Shown here in pieces: positions 9,480 to 17,434 of a stretch of DNA of 64,000 nucleotides. The notes under the pieces were generated by a model. The model had not been told where the DNA came from and searched no databases. It saw only the letters and a program-made list of their open reading frames with translations. This DNA is from Ahrensia sp. (GTDB lineage Bacteria > Pseudomonadota > Alphaproteobacteria > Rhizobiales > Rhizobiaceae): assembly GCA_002706335.1 (NCBI GenBank), contig PAKZ01000019.1:19704-83703 (forward strand), read 5' to 3'. The position numbers were made by a program, and so were the translations under genes. Numbering within the stretch: the stretch's first letter is position 1; the number at the start of each line of letters is the position of its first letter.

Positions 9480-10280
9480 TCAGCGCTCGGAGACTGCAAT
9501 ATCGTCACGCGTGTCCGGGAAGTCGATTGAACGCTCCGGCGCCGCCGAACGAGGCTTCAGCCGCAATCCCTTCAACCACAATTTCATCGCCTCGTAATGG
9601 ATTCCGGCCGTCACTTTCACGGTCATCCAGCCGGTCTTTACCACCGCGCGTATAAGGGCTGCGTCGGTCAGATCTTTCCGCTCGCCATGGAAATGCGCCC
9701 GCAGAACCGGACCGTCGTCATCGCGTAACGCTACACCGACAGTGAGTTCCTCCAGCGGCGGTGTCAGGTGGAAACTGTAGGTTCCCTTCGGCCCGTTGAA
9801 GGGTGAAACATAAAACCGCTTCGAGCATGACTGCGCGATCGGACCGTCGCTCTCCGCCGCCACGGGCAACACATATGTCTGACGCTCGCCGAAAGTGTTG
9901 TTCACCTCATAGACCATCAGGCGAACGCGCCCCTCGCCATCGACGCCGTAATAGACCGTGAGCGGGTTGAAGGCATATCCGAGAATGCGCGGATAGCACA
10001 GCATCAGAAACCGCTCGACGGTCCCCGCATAGCCTGCCTTCAACGCAATCTCCTCAAGATAGTCTGGGAGAGCCGAAAAACCATCGCCATGGTCGCGGTC
10101 GTAAAGGCTGAACAGGTTGAACCGGTTGCGCGAAAAGAACCGCAACCGCCGGCCAAGTGCATCAAGCGTGCTGCAATCGAACATGACAGAGAACACGCTG
10201 TAGCGCAGCTTGTGCCGCACCGGACGGACGCGGCTGTGAACCACGTCGCCAAAATAGATCCCTTCGGCCGGTTGGCTCAT
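9480..10280 (-). CDS. DUF1365 domain-containing protein
   Basis: A 266-residue protein of the DUF1365 family, recognisable from the N-terminal SRVRPVRHKLRYSVF, the mid-protein RILGYAFNPLTVYY and VYEVNNTFGER. The start at 10280 overlaps the stop of the upstream FAD oxidoreductase by 4 bp (ATGA). In alphaproteobacteria this pair is usually followed by a cyclopropane-fatty-acid-synthase-like methyltransferase within the RpoE regulon and is linked to lipid modification under singlet oxygen stress. Biochemical role unproven. Confidence 0.9.
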   Translation of the reverse strand: MSQPAEGIYFGDVVHSRVRPVRHKLRYSVFSVMFDCSTLDALGRRLRFFSRNRFNLFSLYDRDHGDGFSALPDYLEEIALKAGYAGTVERFLMLCYPRILGYAFNPLTVYYGVDGEGRVRLMVYEVNNTFGERQTYVLPVAAESDGPIAQSCSKRFYVSPFNGPKGTYSFHLTPPLEELTVGVALRDDDGPVLRAHFHGERKDLTDAALIRAVVKTGWMTVKVTAGIHYEAMKLWLKGLRLKPRSAAPERSIDFPDTRDDIAVSER

Positions 10281-11599
10281 TCCGCCGCTTCCAGTTTGGC
10301 CGCAATGGGCAGCGCCAGACGCCCGGACTCGTTGTCCACCTCCCATGGCCGGCGAATGCCGCCCAGCTGTTCCGCCACTGCGAGGCCGCTCTGGATACCA
10401 TCCTCGTGGAAACCAAAGCCGAAATAGCTGCCGCAGAACCAGGTTCGGCGAGCCCCCTGAATCGACCAGAGATCGCGCTGCGCTTCCATCGCGCCGGCAT
10501 CGAAAACGGGATGGCGGTAGTCGATCTCCGCATCCACAAACTTGGAGTGGATTGGCGCGGTAGGATTCAGCGTCACGAAAAGATTGGACTGCGTTGGAAG
10601 CGACTGCAGCCGGTTCATCCAGTAAGTCACGCACAGCCGCTCGTCAGGACCATGCCGGAGGTAGTTCCAGCTCGACCACAGATGCTTGCGGCGCGGCATC
10701 CAGCGCGTGTCGCGATGCAGTACGGCTTTGTTGTACTGGTAACCGAAGCGCGACAGCAGGTTTGCCTCGGCGTCATCCGGCTCATCGAGCATTGCGAGCG
10801 CCTGGTCGGCCTGACAGGCCACAACCACATGATCGAACGGGCGCGACACACCGCTGTTGTCGGTGACATGCACATAATTCGAGTGACGCACCAACCGCTC
10901 GATCGGTGTGCCCTTGATAACCTCGATGTCTCCGTCAGCGACGATCTTCTCGACATATTTCCTGCTCCCGCCGGTCACCGTGCGCCACAAGGGACGGTCA
11001 TTGAACTGGAGCATGCCGTGATTGTCGTAGAAGTCGATGAAGCTGCGAGCCGGAAAGCGCAACATCTGATCGGCGTCGGTCGACCAGATGGCCGCACCCA
11101 TCGGAACAATATGATCGATAATGAAGCTTTCGCCATAACCTTCGGCTTCCAGGAATTCACCGAGCGACATATCGTGCCGGCCAGAGACGATCCGATCTTT
11201 CGCCGTCGCGAAAAACCGCGACAGGTCGCGCAACAGCCGCCAATGACGCGGCGAGAGAGAGTTGCGCCATTGGCCGAAAAATCCGGAAAACCCGGAACCG
11301 GAATATTCATAGGCCCCGCCGCCCGTCGACAAGGCAAAGCTCATTTCCGTTTCATCAGTCGCCACGCCGAGATGATGGAACAGTGCCGACAGGTTAGGAT
11401 AGTTGCGTCGGTTGTAGACTATGAAGCCCGTATCCACTGGCGTCCGGCCATCCGGCGTATCGACGTCAAGCGTGTTGGCGTGACCGCCGAGACGGTCGGC
11501 GGCTTCGTAAAGCGTCACCTGGTGTTTTCTGGAAAGAAGCCACGCCGCCGAAAGCCCGGCTATGCCCGATCCTATGACGGCAATTTTCTGTCTGGTCAT
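10277..11599 (-). CDS. FAD-dependent NAD(P)-binding oxidoreductase (amine-oxidase fold)
   Basis: A 440-residue flavoprotein starting MTRQKIAVIGSGIAGLSAAW, with the dinucleotide-binding GSGIAG motif at residues 9-14 and a second FAD contact, GGHANTLDVDTPDGRTPVDTGF (cited in part), near residue 45. It belongs to the family found beside DUF1365 and cyclopropane-fatty-acid-synthase-like genes in RpoE-ChrR regulons, where it acts on membrane fatty acids. The start at 11599 lies just downstream of a TGATCC-N18-TAATCG promoter. It is the first gene of a two-gene operon convergent with rpoE-chrR-SDR. Confidence 0.88.
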   Translation of the reverse strand: MTRQKIAVIGSGIAGLSAAWLLSRKHQVTLYEAADRLGGHANTLDVDTPDGRTPVDTGFIVYNRRNYPNLSALFHHLGVATDETEMSFALSTGGGAYEYSGSGFSGFFGQWRNSLSPRHWRLLRDLSRFFATAKDRIVSGRHDMSLGEFLEAEGYGESFIIDHIVPMGAAIWSTDADQMLRFPARSFIDFYDNHGMLQFNDRPLWRTVTGGSRKYVEKIVADGDIEVIKGTPIERLVRHSNYVHVTDNSGVSRPFDHVVVACQADQALAMLDEPDDAEANLLSRFGYQYNKAVLHRDTRWMPRRKHLWSSWNYLRHGPDERLCVTYWMNRLQSLPTQSNLFVTLNPTAPIHSKFVDAEIDYRHPVFDAGAMEAQRDLWSIQGARRTWFCGSYFGFGFHEDGIQSGLAVAEQLGGIRRPWEVDNESGRLALPIAAKLEAAE

Positions 11600-11625
11600 T
11601 AATGGCCCGCTACTTGGTTGCCGCT

Positions 11626-11655
11626 CGATTACGCAGGGATCCGTGAGGCGGATCA
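11626..11655 (-). promoter_or_regulatory. RpoE-type promoter of the FAD oxidoreductase operon
   Basis: On the minus strand TGATCC (11655-11650) and TAATCG (11631-11626) are separated by 18 bp. The -35 is identical to that of the rpoE promoter and the -10 differs by one base. The expected transcription start is about 20 bp upstream of the oxidoreductase ATG. Confidence 0.8.
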
Positions 11656-11671
11656 CCGATAAAGCATCTGG

Positions 11672-11701
11672 TGATCTGATCGACGCCTCCCCTCGTAACA
11701 A
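11672..11701 (+). promoter_or_regulatory. RpoE-type promoter of the DUF2177 gene
   Basis: TGATCT (11672-11677) and TAACAA (11696-11701) are separated by 18 bp and lie 23 bp before the DUF2177 ATG at 11724. With the minus-strand site at 11626-11655 it forms a divergent pair separated by only 16 bp, so the two genes are probably induced together. Confidence 0.7.
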
Positions 11702-11723
11702 CGCTAAAGACAGGATTGCGACC

Positions 11724-12137
11724 ATGCTCCACTACGCCATCGCCTATTGCGTGACACTTGTCGCGTTCCTCTTCGTGGATTTCTTCTGGCTGACGCGTGT
11801 GGCGCGCGACTTCTACGCCGGACAAATTGGAACGCTGCTTCTCGACCAACCTCGCCTCGGGGTCGCGGCAGGTTTTTATTGCCTTTACGTCGTGGGGATC
11901 GTCGCTTTCGCTGTCATGCCCGCACTAAAGGCGAACGCGCCGGGCACAGCACTTGTTCTCGGTGCCCTTTTAGGCCTCATCGCCTATGGAACATATGATC
12001 TGACAAACTACGCAACACTGAAGGATTGGCCCCTTCTCGTTGTCGTGGTCGATATGGCTTGGGGCGCGGTGCTAACCTCAGTGTCCGCAATCGCTGGCTT
12101 CTACGGCTCAAGGTTCCTGATCCAGTCCGTCTCATAA
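11724..12137 (+). CDS. DUF2177 family membrane protein
   Basis: A 137-residue integral membrane protein with four hydrophobic segments (about residues 3-22, 48-66, 74-93 and 105-127). The pattern FFWLTRVARDFYAGQIG, then LIAYGTYDLTNYATLKDW, is characteristic of DUF2177. The start at 11724 follows an AGGA ribosome binding site and an RpoE-type promoter. Members frequently sit in RpoE-ChrR clusters, consistent with an inner-membrane role in lipid or photo-oxidative stress responses. Molecular function unknown. Confidence 0.88.
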   Translation: MLHYAIAYCVTLVAFLFVDFFWLTRVARDFYAGQIGTLLLDQPRLGVAAGFYCLYVVGIVAFAVMPALKANAPGTALVLGALLGLIAYGTYDLTNYATLKDWPLLVVVVDMAWGAVLTSVSAIAGFYGSRFLIQSVS

Positions 12138-12186
12138 TTGTTGAGAACACGTGTGAAGGGACTGGCTTTGCGGTTCTGGAGTATCT

Positions 12187-12210
12187 TAACGGCGCGTGAT
12201 AACGCCGTTA
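12187..12210. other. Perfect 8-bp hairpin between DUF2177 and the CHASE kinase
   Basis: TAACGGCG and CGCCGTTA are exact complements around an 8-nt loop. There is no T-run after it, so it is either a weak terminator of the DUF2177 message or a regulatory dyad upstream of the kinase. Sequence alone does not decide. Confidence 0.35.
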
Positions 12211-12270
12211 TGGTTCGACTCGGCTTCGGCCCATGCACTTTTCGGGCTAGCGCCTTCCGGAACCCACTCG

Positions 12271-13890
12271 ATGAAGCGTTTTCTTCCTGCCACAGTCTTT
12301 CTGATCGTCGCCGTTCTCGGCGCGGGGATTACGTGGATCGTCTACCAGGCGATCCTTGACACTGCGCAAGCCGAGTTTCAATCGCGGGCGGGAGAAGCGG
12401 TCGGGCGTGTGACCTCCCGGGTGGATCAGCATGTGTCGCTGCTCGCGGCTACCAACGCATTCTTCGTCGCCAATGGTGGCGGCATTCGCACCGACGCCTT
12501 CAAGAAATTCGTGACCGGCATTGATCTGGAGGGACGCTATGATGGCGTTCAGGGTATCGGTTATGCGAAACTCATCCCGACCGGAAACGAAGAGATCATC
12601 CAGACAAGGTTGGACGCGGAATACGACCTGCAACGGGAGGTCTGGCCTGCAGCAACCGATCAGGACCTTCGCGCGCCCATTGTCCTTCTGGAGCCGCATA
12701 ATCCGCGCAACGACAAGGCGCTTGGATACGACATGTTCTCAGAGGAAAAGCGGCGTGCCGCGATGCGACTGGCCATCGAGAACAACGCCGCAACCGCGTC
12801 TGCGCCCGTCGAGCTCGTGCAGGAGATCACCAGCGTCAAACAGCAGGGCTTCCTCGTCTATCTACCATTCTACCCCGACGGAAAGAATGACGCGCGAGAA
12901 AACAAACCCAGAGGCTTCGTCTACGCGCCCTTCCGCGCCGGGGATCTGCATGTGGCGGCACTCGAAAAACCGCCGATCCTGCCGGTCGTCCTGCGGACAT
13001 ATGATGTGTCCGACGCTCCACCGCTTCTTCTCTACGAATCTCCGAATTTCAATGAGCTACGCCCGAAGGACGGTATGACCACCTTCTTCGAAGCCGATAT
13101 CGCCGGTCGTAAATGGCGTTTCGAGGTCAGTTCGATCGGTGGCGCCTCCGAATATGCAGATTTTTTGCCCGTCTACGCCCTCGGCGTCGTTATCATCGTT
13201 CTCGCCGCCTCGCTTGCAGCGGGAGCACGCTGGCAGCACAAGGCGGTGGAATCGGCGATCGCACTGCACGAAACGAGCCGCCGCAGCCTCGAGGAAAAGG
13301 AGCTCCTGCTTCAGGAGATGCGCCATCGCATCAAGAATTCGATCTCGCGCATCATGGCGATTGCCAGGCAGACCGCGTCGACATCGGAAAACTTGCAGGA
13401 ATTCAACACATCTTTCTCCTCCCGCTTGAACGCGATGGCAAACGCGCAGGATCTGCTTGCCCGATCGCACTGGGGGCGCGCCAATCTTGGCGATCTCCTC
13501 AAGACCGAACTCGGACAGGTTTTCGGCGACAGCGGCGAGACGTCAAATGTCGAAGGTCCGCGCGTCAATCTCAATGAACGCGCCACGCAGGCGCTCGGTC
13601 TCGTCTTCCACGAACTGGCGACAAATGCGCTCAAGTATAGCGGCGTCGCCGATGGCGATTCGGAGTTGTCGGTCCGTTGGCGTTACGAAGGCAAGGGCGA
13701 CAAGAGAACGCTGACCATCGTCTGGCTGGAAAAAGGCAATGTCGTCACCGAGGAACCCAAGAGCAAGGGCTTCGGCTCGCGTCTGGTGGAGGCCAGCGTG
13801 CGCGGCGAACTGCAGGGCGACATCGACCGGCGTTTCGATGCGGAAGGCATGACCTTCACATTCCGCATTCCCGGACGCCAAGTCGACTAA
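12271..13890 (+). CDS. CHASE-domain sensor histidine kinase of the HWE type
   Basis: A 539-residue membrane sensor kinase. TM1 is at residues 5-27, a periplasmic CHASE domain at about 60-225 (signature GIGYAKLIP, then LGYDMFSEEKRR), TM2 at about 300-320. The phospho-acceptor is H352 in MRHRIKN, followed by the N-box HELATNALKYSG and WLEKG, which supplies the HWE tryptophan-x-glutamate. HWE kinases commonly feed PhyR or single-domain receivers in the alphaproteobacterial general stress response, and phyR lies 6.5 kb away. The ligand is unknown. The start at 12271 places TM1 at the N-terminus. Confidence 0.88.
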   Translation: MKRFLPATVFLIVAVLGAGITWIVYQAILDTAQAEFQSRAGEAVGRVTSRVDQHVSLLAATNAFFVANGGGIRTDAFKKFVTGIDLEGRYDGVQGIGYAKLIPTGNEEIIQTRLDAEYDLQREVWPAATDQDLRAPIVLLEPHNPRNDKALGYDMFSEEKRRAAMRLAIENNAATASAPVELVQEITSVKQQGFLVYLPFYPDGKNDARENKPRGFVYAPFRAGDLHVAALEKPPILPVVLRTYDVSDAPPLLLYESPNFNELRPKDGMTTFFEADIAGRKWRFEVSSIGGASEYADFLPVYALGVVIIVLAASLAAGARWQHKAVESAIALHETSRRSLEEKELLLQEMRHRIKNSISRIMAIARQTASTSENLQEFNTSFSSRLNAMANAQDLLARSHWGRANLGDLLKTELGQVFGDSGETSNVEGPRVNLNERATQALGLVFHELATNALKYSGVADGDSELSVRWRYEGKGDKRTLTIVWLEKGNVVTEEPKSKGFGSRLVEASVRGELQGDIDRRFDAEGMTFTFRIPGRQVD

Positions 13891-13899
13891 CCCTGCGAT

Positions 13900-14331
13900 C
13901 TACGAGCGCGACTTTCCCAGAATCATCGATGTCAGGGCGAATGTCATAATAGCCGCCGCGGGCAGCATGGCCGGGACGTTTTCCCGGGTCCGCTGCAATC
14001 CTTCATCAGCCAATTGCGATAACGCTGCCGAGCGCGCCGCCGCGGCGCGATGTGCGCGGCGTTCATGCCGCAGCCGTGACATTGTATTCAGAAGCAGCGC
14101 TATGACGCCAACCAGCGCAAGAACCAGTGCCGCAAACGCCAGACCTTCCACGAGCCCGAAACGATCTACAAGCGCAATAGTCCCGGCCGCGCCTCCCAAG
14201 CCGATGGCGCCCGCGAACAGCAACCCCGCAACCGCATAACAGGCGACTGCAGTGACAGTTCGCGCGCGCAGACGCGCAAAATCGGCCTGGAACATGTTCG
14301 CCAGGAAATTCAGTCCGGCAGGCATGGACAT
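13900..14331 (-). CDS. Small membrane protein, phage-holin/DUF1469-like
   Basis: A 143-residue protein with two hydrophobic helices (about residues 27-50 and 60-82), a basic stretch RLRHERRAHRAAAARSAA and a third C-terminal hydrophobic segment. This layout resembles the DUF1469 / YqjE-like 'phage holin family' proteins that are encoded next to ElaB/YqjD-type proteins, as here. Its ATG overlaps the DUF883 stop by one base. Probably an inner-membrane stress protein; no catalytic motif seen. Confidence 0.65.
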   Translation of the reverse strand: MSMPAGLNFLANMFQADFARLRARTVTAVACYAVAGLLFAGAIGLGGAAGTIALVDRFGLVEGLAFAALVLALVGVIALLLNTMSRLRHERRAHRAAAARSAALSQLADEGLQRTRENVPAMLPAAAIMTFALTSMILGKSRS

Positions 14332-14654
14332 TAGCGGCGCGTCAACAGGGCGGCAAGGAAGCCGACGCCGGCGGCAATGCCGAGGGCTTGCAGAGGATGC
14401 CGCCGAATCTGGTAGGCGGCTTGATTCTCCAGCTCGCTGGCGCGCGCCGAAAAGTCCGAATAGACCGCCTCGCCTTTTTCACGCGCGGCCGCAGCCTTTT
14501 CTTTTGTGTAGTCGCGCGCCGTGCGAGCACCTGCATCGGACAAGCTCGTAAAACGCTCGGCGAGCGCCTCGAAATCCTTTCGCAGCCCGTCGAGTTCGGC
14601 CGCAAGATCGGCCTCGCTGCGATTGCTCCGTGCGGTCTTGGTTGCAGTGTTCAT
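14331..14654 (-). CDS. DUF883 (ElaB/YqjD-like) membrane-anchored protein
   Basis: A 107-residue protein with a long amphipathic helix of heptad-like AEL/AAA repeats (residues ~15-80) and a single C-terminal transmembrane anchor ending LTRR. The segment IRRHPLQALGIAAGVGFLAALL is the DUF883 signature (cited in part: RRHPLQALGIAAGVGFL). In E. coli, YqjD and ElaB are stationary-phase inner-membrane proteins that bind ribosomes. It is overlapped on both sides by neighbours, so it is co-transcribed with the AI-2E transporter and the holin-like protein. Confidence 0.85.
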   Translation of the reverse strand: MNTATKTARSNRSEADLAAELDGLRKDFEALAERFTSLSDAGARTARDYTKEKAAAAREKGEAVYSDFSARASELENQAAYQIRRHPLQALGIAAGVGFLAALLTRR

Positions 14655-15790
14655 TGAAAACTCCTTTTTTCTCCGGGGTTAACGCGTGCGAGCCGGATCG
14701 GTTCCAGCTTCGCGCCCGGTTGCCTGCGCGGCGTCAGAATGCGCCTGAGATCGGAGAGCGGTTCCGCCTTGTCGGCGACGGCTTTCAACACGACCAGCGC
14801 CGGGACGGCGAGCACCAGACCTGCAAAGCCCCACAGCCAGCCCCAGAACAAAAGAGACAGGATAATTGTCAGCGGCGCGATTTGCAGACGACGGCCCAGA
14901 AAATGCGGCGTTACAAAATTAGCCTCGACGAAATTAATCGCGAGATAGGCAGCCGCCGGCGCAAACATCTGGAACGGCGTGTCGAAGGTGATGACTGAGG
15001 CGGCGAACAGAGCCGCCGTACCGATCGCCGGACCGACAAAAAGGATATAGTTCAATAGCGCGACGACGATGCCCCATACATATGGCATCGGCACGCCAAG
15101 CAGCCAGAGAGCAAGGCCAACTACGATGCCAAGGCCGATATTGATCAGGCTGGCTACCAGAAAGTAATGACTTGTCTCCCGCTCCGCGTTTTTCCAGATG
15201 CGTGCTGCCCTCAGTTTGGTCGACATCCGGTCGAACGGCATGGTCGCAAGGGTAAGGAACGGCCGACGCATGACAAGGAGGAAAGCGGAAATAGTCAGCG
15301 TGACGACAATACCGGTGACGACATCGGCGACGGATGTCGCCGCGCGCGCGAGGAAGTTCGGTTCGTGCATGACGACTTCCTGCACTTCCGGATCCTTGAC
15401 GATGTTCTTGACGTCGTCCGCGATCTTGGAGACGGCGTCACCGGCCTGTTCGGCGGCGGAAAACGCCGATCGCAAATGGTAGATCTTGCTCCTGAGTTCC
15501 GCTGCGATCTGCGGCCAGTTGTCGAAAACGTTGCTGAGCGGCCCCACGATTAGAACGAAGATCAGAGTCAGCATCGCGGCAACGGCGGTGATCAGCACAG
15601 CCACCGCAAAAATCTTCGGCATGCCTATGCGATGTAGCGCCGTGATGGGCAAATGTAAGAGGAGCGCGACCAGCAGCCCCAAGGTGATCGGCAGGAAAAC
15701 CGCCCGCGCCAAATATAAAGCCGCCACGATTGCGATCAAAAGAGCGATCGTGGCGAGCGAACGGAAGGTTAGGCTGTTGAACGTCAGCAC
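14651..15790 (-). CDS. AI-2E family transporter (PerM/TqsA type)
   Basis: A 379-residue polytopic membrane protein with about eight hydrophobic segments. Family features include the N-terminal ALYLARAVFLPITLGLLVALLL and the C-terminal PLTIILSLLFWGWLWG (cited within limits). Members export signals or ions; the substrate here is unknown. The GTG at 15790 is preferred because GGAG lies upstream and the longer TTG reading at 15826 starts inside a terminator hairpin. It overlaps DUF883 by 4 bp, heading a three-gene operon. Confidence 0.8.
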   Translation of the reverse strand: MLTFNSLTFRSLATIALLIAIVAALYLARAVFLPITLGLLVALLLHLPITALHRIGMPKIFAVAVLITAVAAMLTLIFVLIVGPLSNVFDNWPQIAAELRSKIYHLRSAFSAAEQAGDAVSKIADDVKNIVKDPEVQEVVMHEPNFLARAATSVADVVTGIVVTLTISAFLLVMRRPFLTLATMPFDRMSTKLRAARIWKNAERETSHYFLVASLINIGLGIVVGLALWLLGVPMPYVWGIVVALLNYILFVGPAIGTAALFAASVITFDTPFQMFAPAAAYLAINFVEANFVTPHFLGRRLQIAPLTIILSLLFWGWLWGFAGLVLAVPALVVLKAVADKAEPLSDLRRILTPRRQPGAKLEPIRLARVNPGEKRSFQ

Positions 15791-15812
15791 GGGCTGCCAA
15801 CTCCAGAAAATG

Positions 15813-15838
15813 GCACCGCGCCCCAAAGGGCGCGGTGC
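15813..15838 (-). terminator. Intrinsic terminator after the PRC-barrel gene
   Basis: GCACCGCGCCC and GGGCGCGGTGC form a perfect 11-bp stem around a 4-nt loop, ten bases past the PRC-barrel stop on the minus strand and followed by an ATTTTC run. It separates that gene from the AI-2E operon downstream. Confidence 0.8.
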
Positions 15839-15847
15839 GCTACTGAA

Positions 15848-16798
15848 TTATTTCGCTGGTGCAACCAGGATCACCGAGTCAGCATCGGACTCGTAGAGGT
15901 CCTTCGTGTAGGCCTCCTGCGATTCAAGCGTTTCCTTGGTCAGACCAGTCCTGATTTCAGTCCAGTCCTTCGAGCCTTCGGCGCGTGCGAACTGAAGATC
16001 CTTCATCGATACGGCCACCGGCTTTTCGTTCATGCCGAGGAAACCGCCTACATCGATGATGAATGCGTCGATCTTGCCGCCGTCATTCACGAGGACGTCG
16101 CCAACTTCGCCGATCGTTTCGTTATCGGCGCCGACAACTTCCATGCCGAGCAGCTGGCTGGCTTCGAATTGGGCTTCGGCGGCAGGCGTCGTTTCCATGT
16201 TCGGATTGGTGGACGCGGTGACCGTCGAGTCGTCAGGCTTGTTTTCCGCCATCTGCTGATCCTTCGGAGCCTGCTCCGCTTCGGCGGTCTTGTCGCCCTG
16301 CATGGTCTTGTCAGCGGGCAACTCAGCTGCCTGGCGGTTCACCATCAGCGCCTCACGATCGAAGGCAGGCGCGTTTTCGAGATTTTCCTTGGAAAATTCG
16401 CCAACGAGAACCTGATCGCCGTTGGCGTCGGTCTTCCATGCCAGTTGATCGATGGACACGGCGACTTCCTTTTCGCCGATACCGAGGAAACCGCCGACAC
16501 CGGCGATCACGGCCACGGCGCGACCGTCAGGCGTCATGATGATATCGTTGACGTCGCCAACAGTCTCGGCATTGTCGCCGGTCCCATTATAGATGTAGGC
16601 GCCGATAAACCGGGTCGCGAGAATCTGGTCCGAATTGGCGGAATAGAAACCACCAGCAGGCGCTTCACCCGCGTAGGGCTCCTGAGAAAAGATCCGATTG
16701 TTGTCCATCGCGCCGGTGTTGTTGCCGTCCTGCGCAAAGGCGACCGGAGCGGCGAGGATCGAAACAGCGGCGGTGGTAGCCAAAAGATACTTTTTCAT
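15848..16798 (-). CDS. Exported protein with two PRC-barrel domains
   Basis: A 316-residue protein with an N-terminal signal peptide (residues 1-22, KKYLLATTAAVSILAAP, cleavage near AFA-QD). Two PRC-barrel-like repeats follow, at about residues 55-120 and 210-275, each with a GxVxDxxx...VIAGVGGFLGIGEK or VDVGGFLGMNEK pattern. A low-complexity acidic and Gln/Asn-rich linker joins them. Such double PRC-barrel proteins are frequent stress-induced periplasmic proteins in Rhizobiales; function unknown. An EcfG-type promoter lies at 16884-16908. Confidence 0.85.
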   Translation of the reverse strand: MKKYLLATTAAVSILAAPVAFAQDGNNTGAMDNNRIFSQEPYAGEAPAGGFYSANSDQILATRFIGAYIYNGTGDNAETVGDVNDIIMTPDGRAVAVIAGVGGFLGIGEKEVAVSIDQLAWKTDANGDQVLVGEFSKENLENAPAFDREALMVNRQAAELPADKTMQGDKTAEAEQAPKDQQMAENKPDDSTVTASTNPNMETTPAAEAQFEASQLLGMEVVGADNETIGEVGDVLVNDGGKIDAFIIDVGGFLGMNEKPVAVSMKDLQFARAEGSKDWTEIRTGLTKETLESQEAYTKDLYESDADSVILVAPAK

Positions 16799-16883
16799 AA
16801 TAATATTCCTCTCGTGAGTGTTCTAGCTCGCGCACCCGGTGGCCGTGACTTTCCACGGACCGGTCACCGGGTGTCCGTTCTTC

Positions 16884-16908
16884 AACGCCTCCCCCGCCCA
16901 GTGGTTCC
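16884..16908 (-). promoter_or_regulatory. EcfG-type promoter of the PRC-barrel gene
   Basis: On the minus strand GGAAC (16908-16904) and GTT (16886-16884) are separated by 17 bp, the general stress sigma factor pattern in alphaproteobacteria. It is about 85 bp before the PRC-barrel start. Confidence 0.75.
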
Positions 16909-16976
16909 AGCGAAATCGTCCGGGCGGAAGAAAAGGTTGCCGTCCGGGAAACTTATTGGGTGTTTCCGCTAAACGG

Positions 16977-17001
16977 GGAACGCAAACCTTACTCCGCCGT
17001 T
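16977..17001 (+). promoter_or_regulatory. EcfG-type promoter of the 17.0-18.2 kb stress genes
   Basis: GGAAC (16977-16981) and GTT (16999-17001), spaced 17 bp, lie 21 bp before the start of the small cysteine-containing protein at 17023. The small TM protein and Dps follow on the same strand and may share this promoter. Confidence 0.75.
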
Positions 17002-17022
17002 AACTCCGCAAAGGAGACGACG

Positions 17023-17358
17023 ATGGAAAATCTTGTCTTTGCCATCTTGATGCTTGGCTGCGATCACGCTCTGGACGAATGTGCTTATGTGCCTACGCCA
17101 GTGGAATTCTATATGTCGCGCGACGAATGCGAGGAGATCCTTCCCCTCGCTTTTCATGAGGCGGAATCCTATCCGGTTGCACTGGGCGATTGCATCGCAG
17201 TCCCGGGCGAATGGACAGAAAAGGACCTCGCGTTCGAATGGTCGATCGACAGTGACCAGCGCCTGAAAATTGGCGTCGTGGGGCCCGAAAACGCCGTTTT
17301 CGGAGATGTCATCGATACCGAGCTTGCAGGCAAGTCAGGCCGCGTTCCAGCCGGCTGA
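17023..17358 (+). CDS. Hypothetical protein with four cysteines
   Basis: A 111-residue protein I cannot assign to a named family. A short hydrophobic N-terminus (NLVFAILMLGC) is followed by cysteines at 13, 20, 36 and 57, which could form two disulfides if the protein is exported. The C-terminal half is acidic. The start at 17023 follows AAAGGAG and an EcfG-type promoter, so it is probably a general-stress protein. The N-terminus is too short to be a confident signal peptide. Confidence 0.7.
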   Translation: MENLVFAILMLGCDHALDECAYVPTPVEFYMSRDECEEILPLAFHEAESYPVALGDCIAVPGEWTEKDLAFEWSIDSDQRLKIGVVGPENAVFGDVIDTELAGKSGRVPAG

Positions 17359-17434
17359 TGACGGAAGCCGCAACCGACGCGCAATCCAGGCGTTGGTGAT
17401 TTTCACAGTTCGTAAACAAACCTAGGAGGAAGCG

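Noticed and set aside
15791..15826. N-terminal extension of the AI-2E transporter to a TTG at 15826
   Set aside because: The TTG lies inside the terminator hairpin of the preceding gene and has no ribosome binding site; a GTG at 15790 with GGAG upstream is better.
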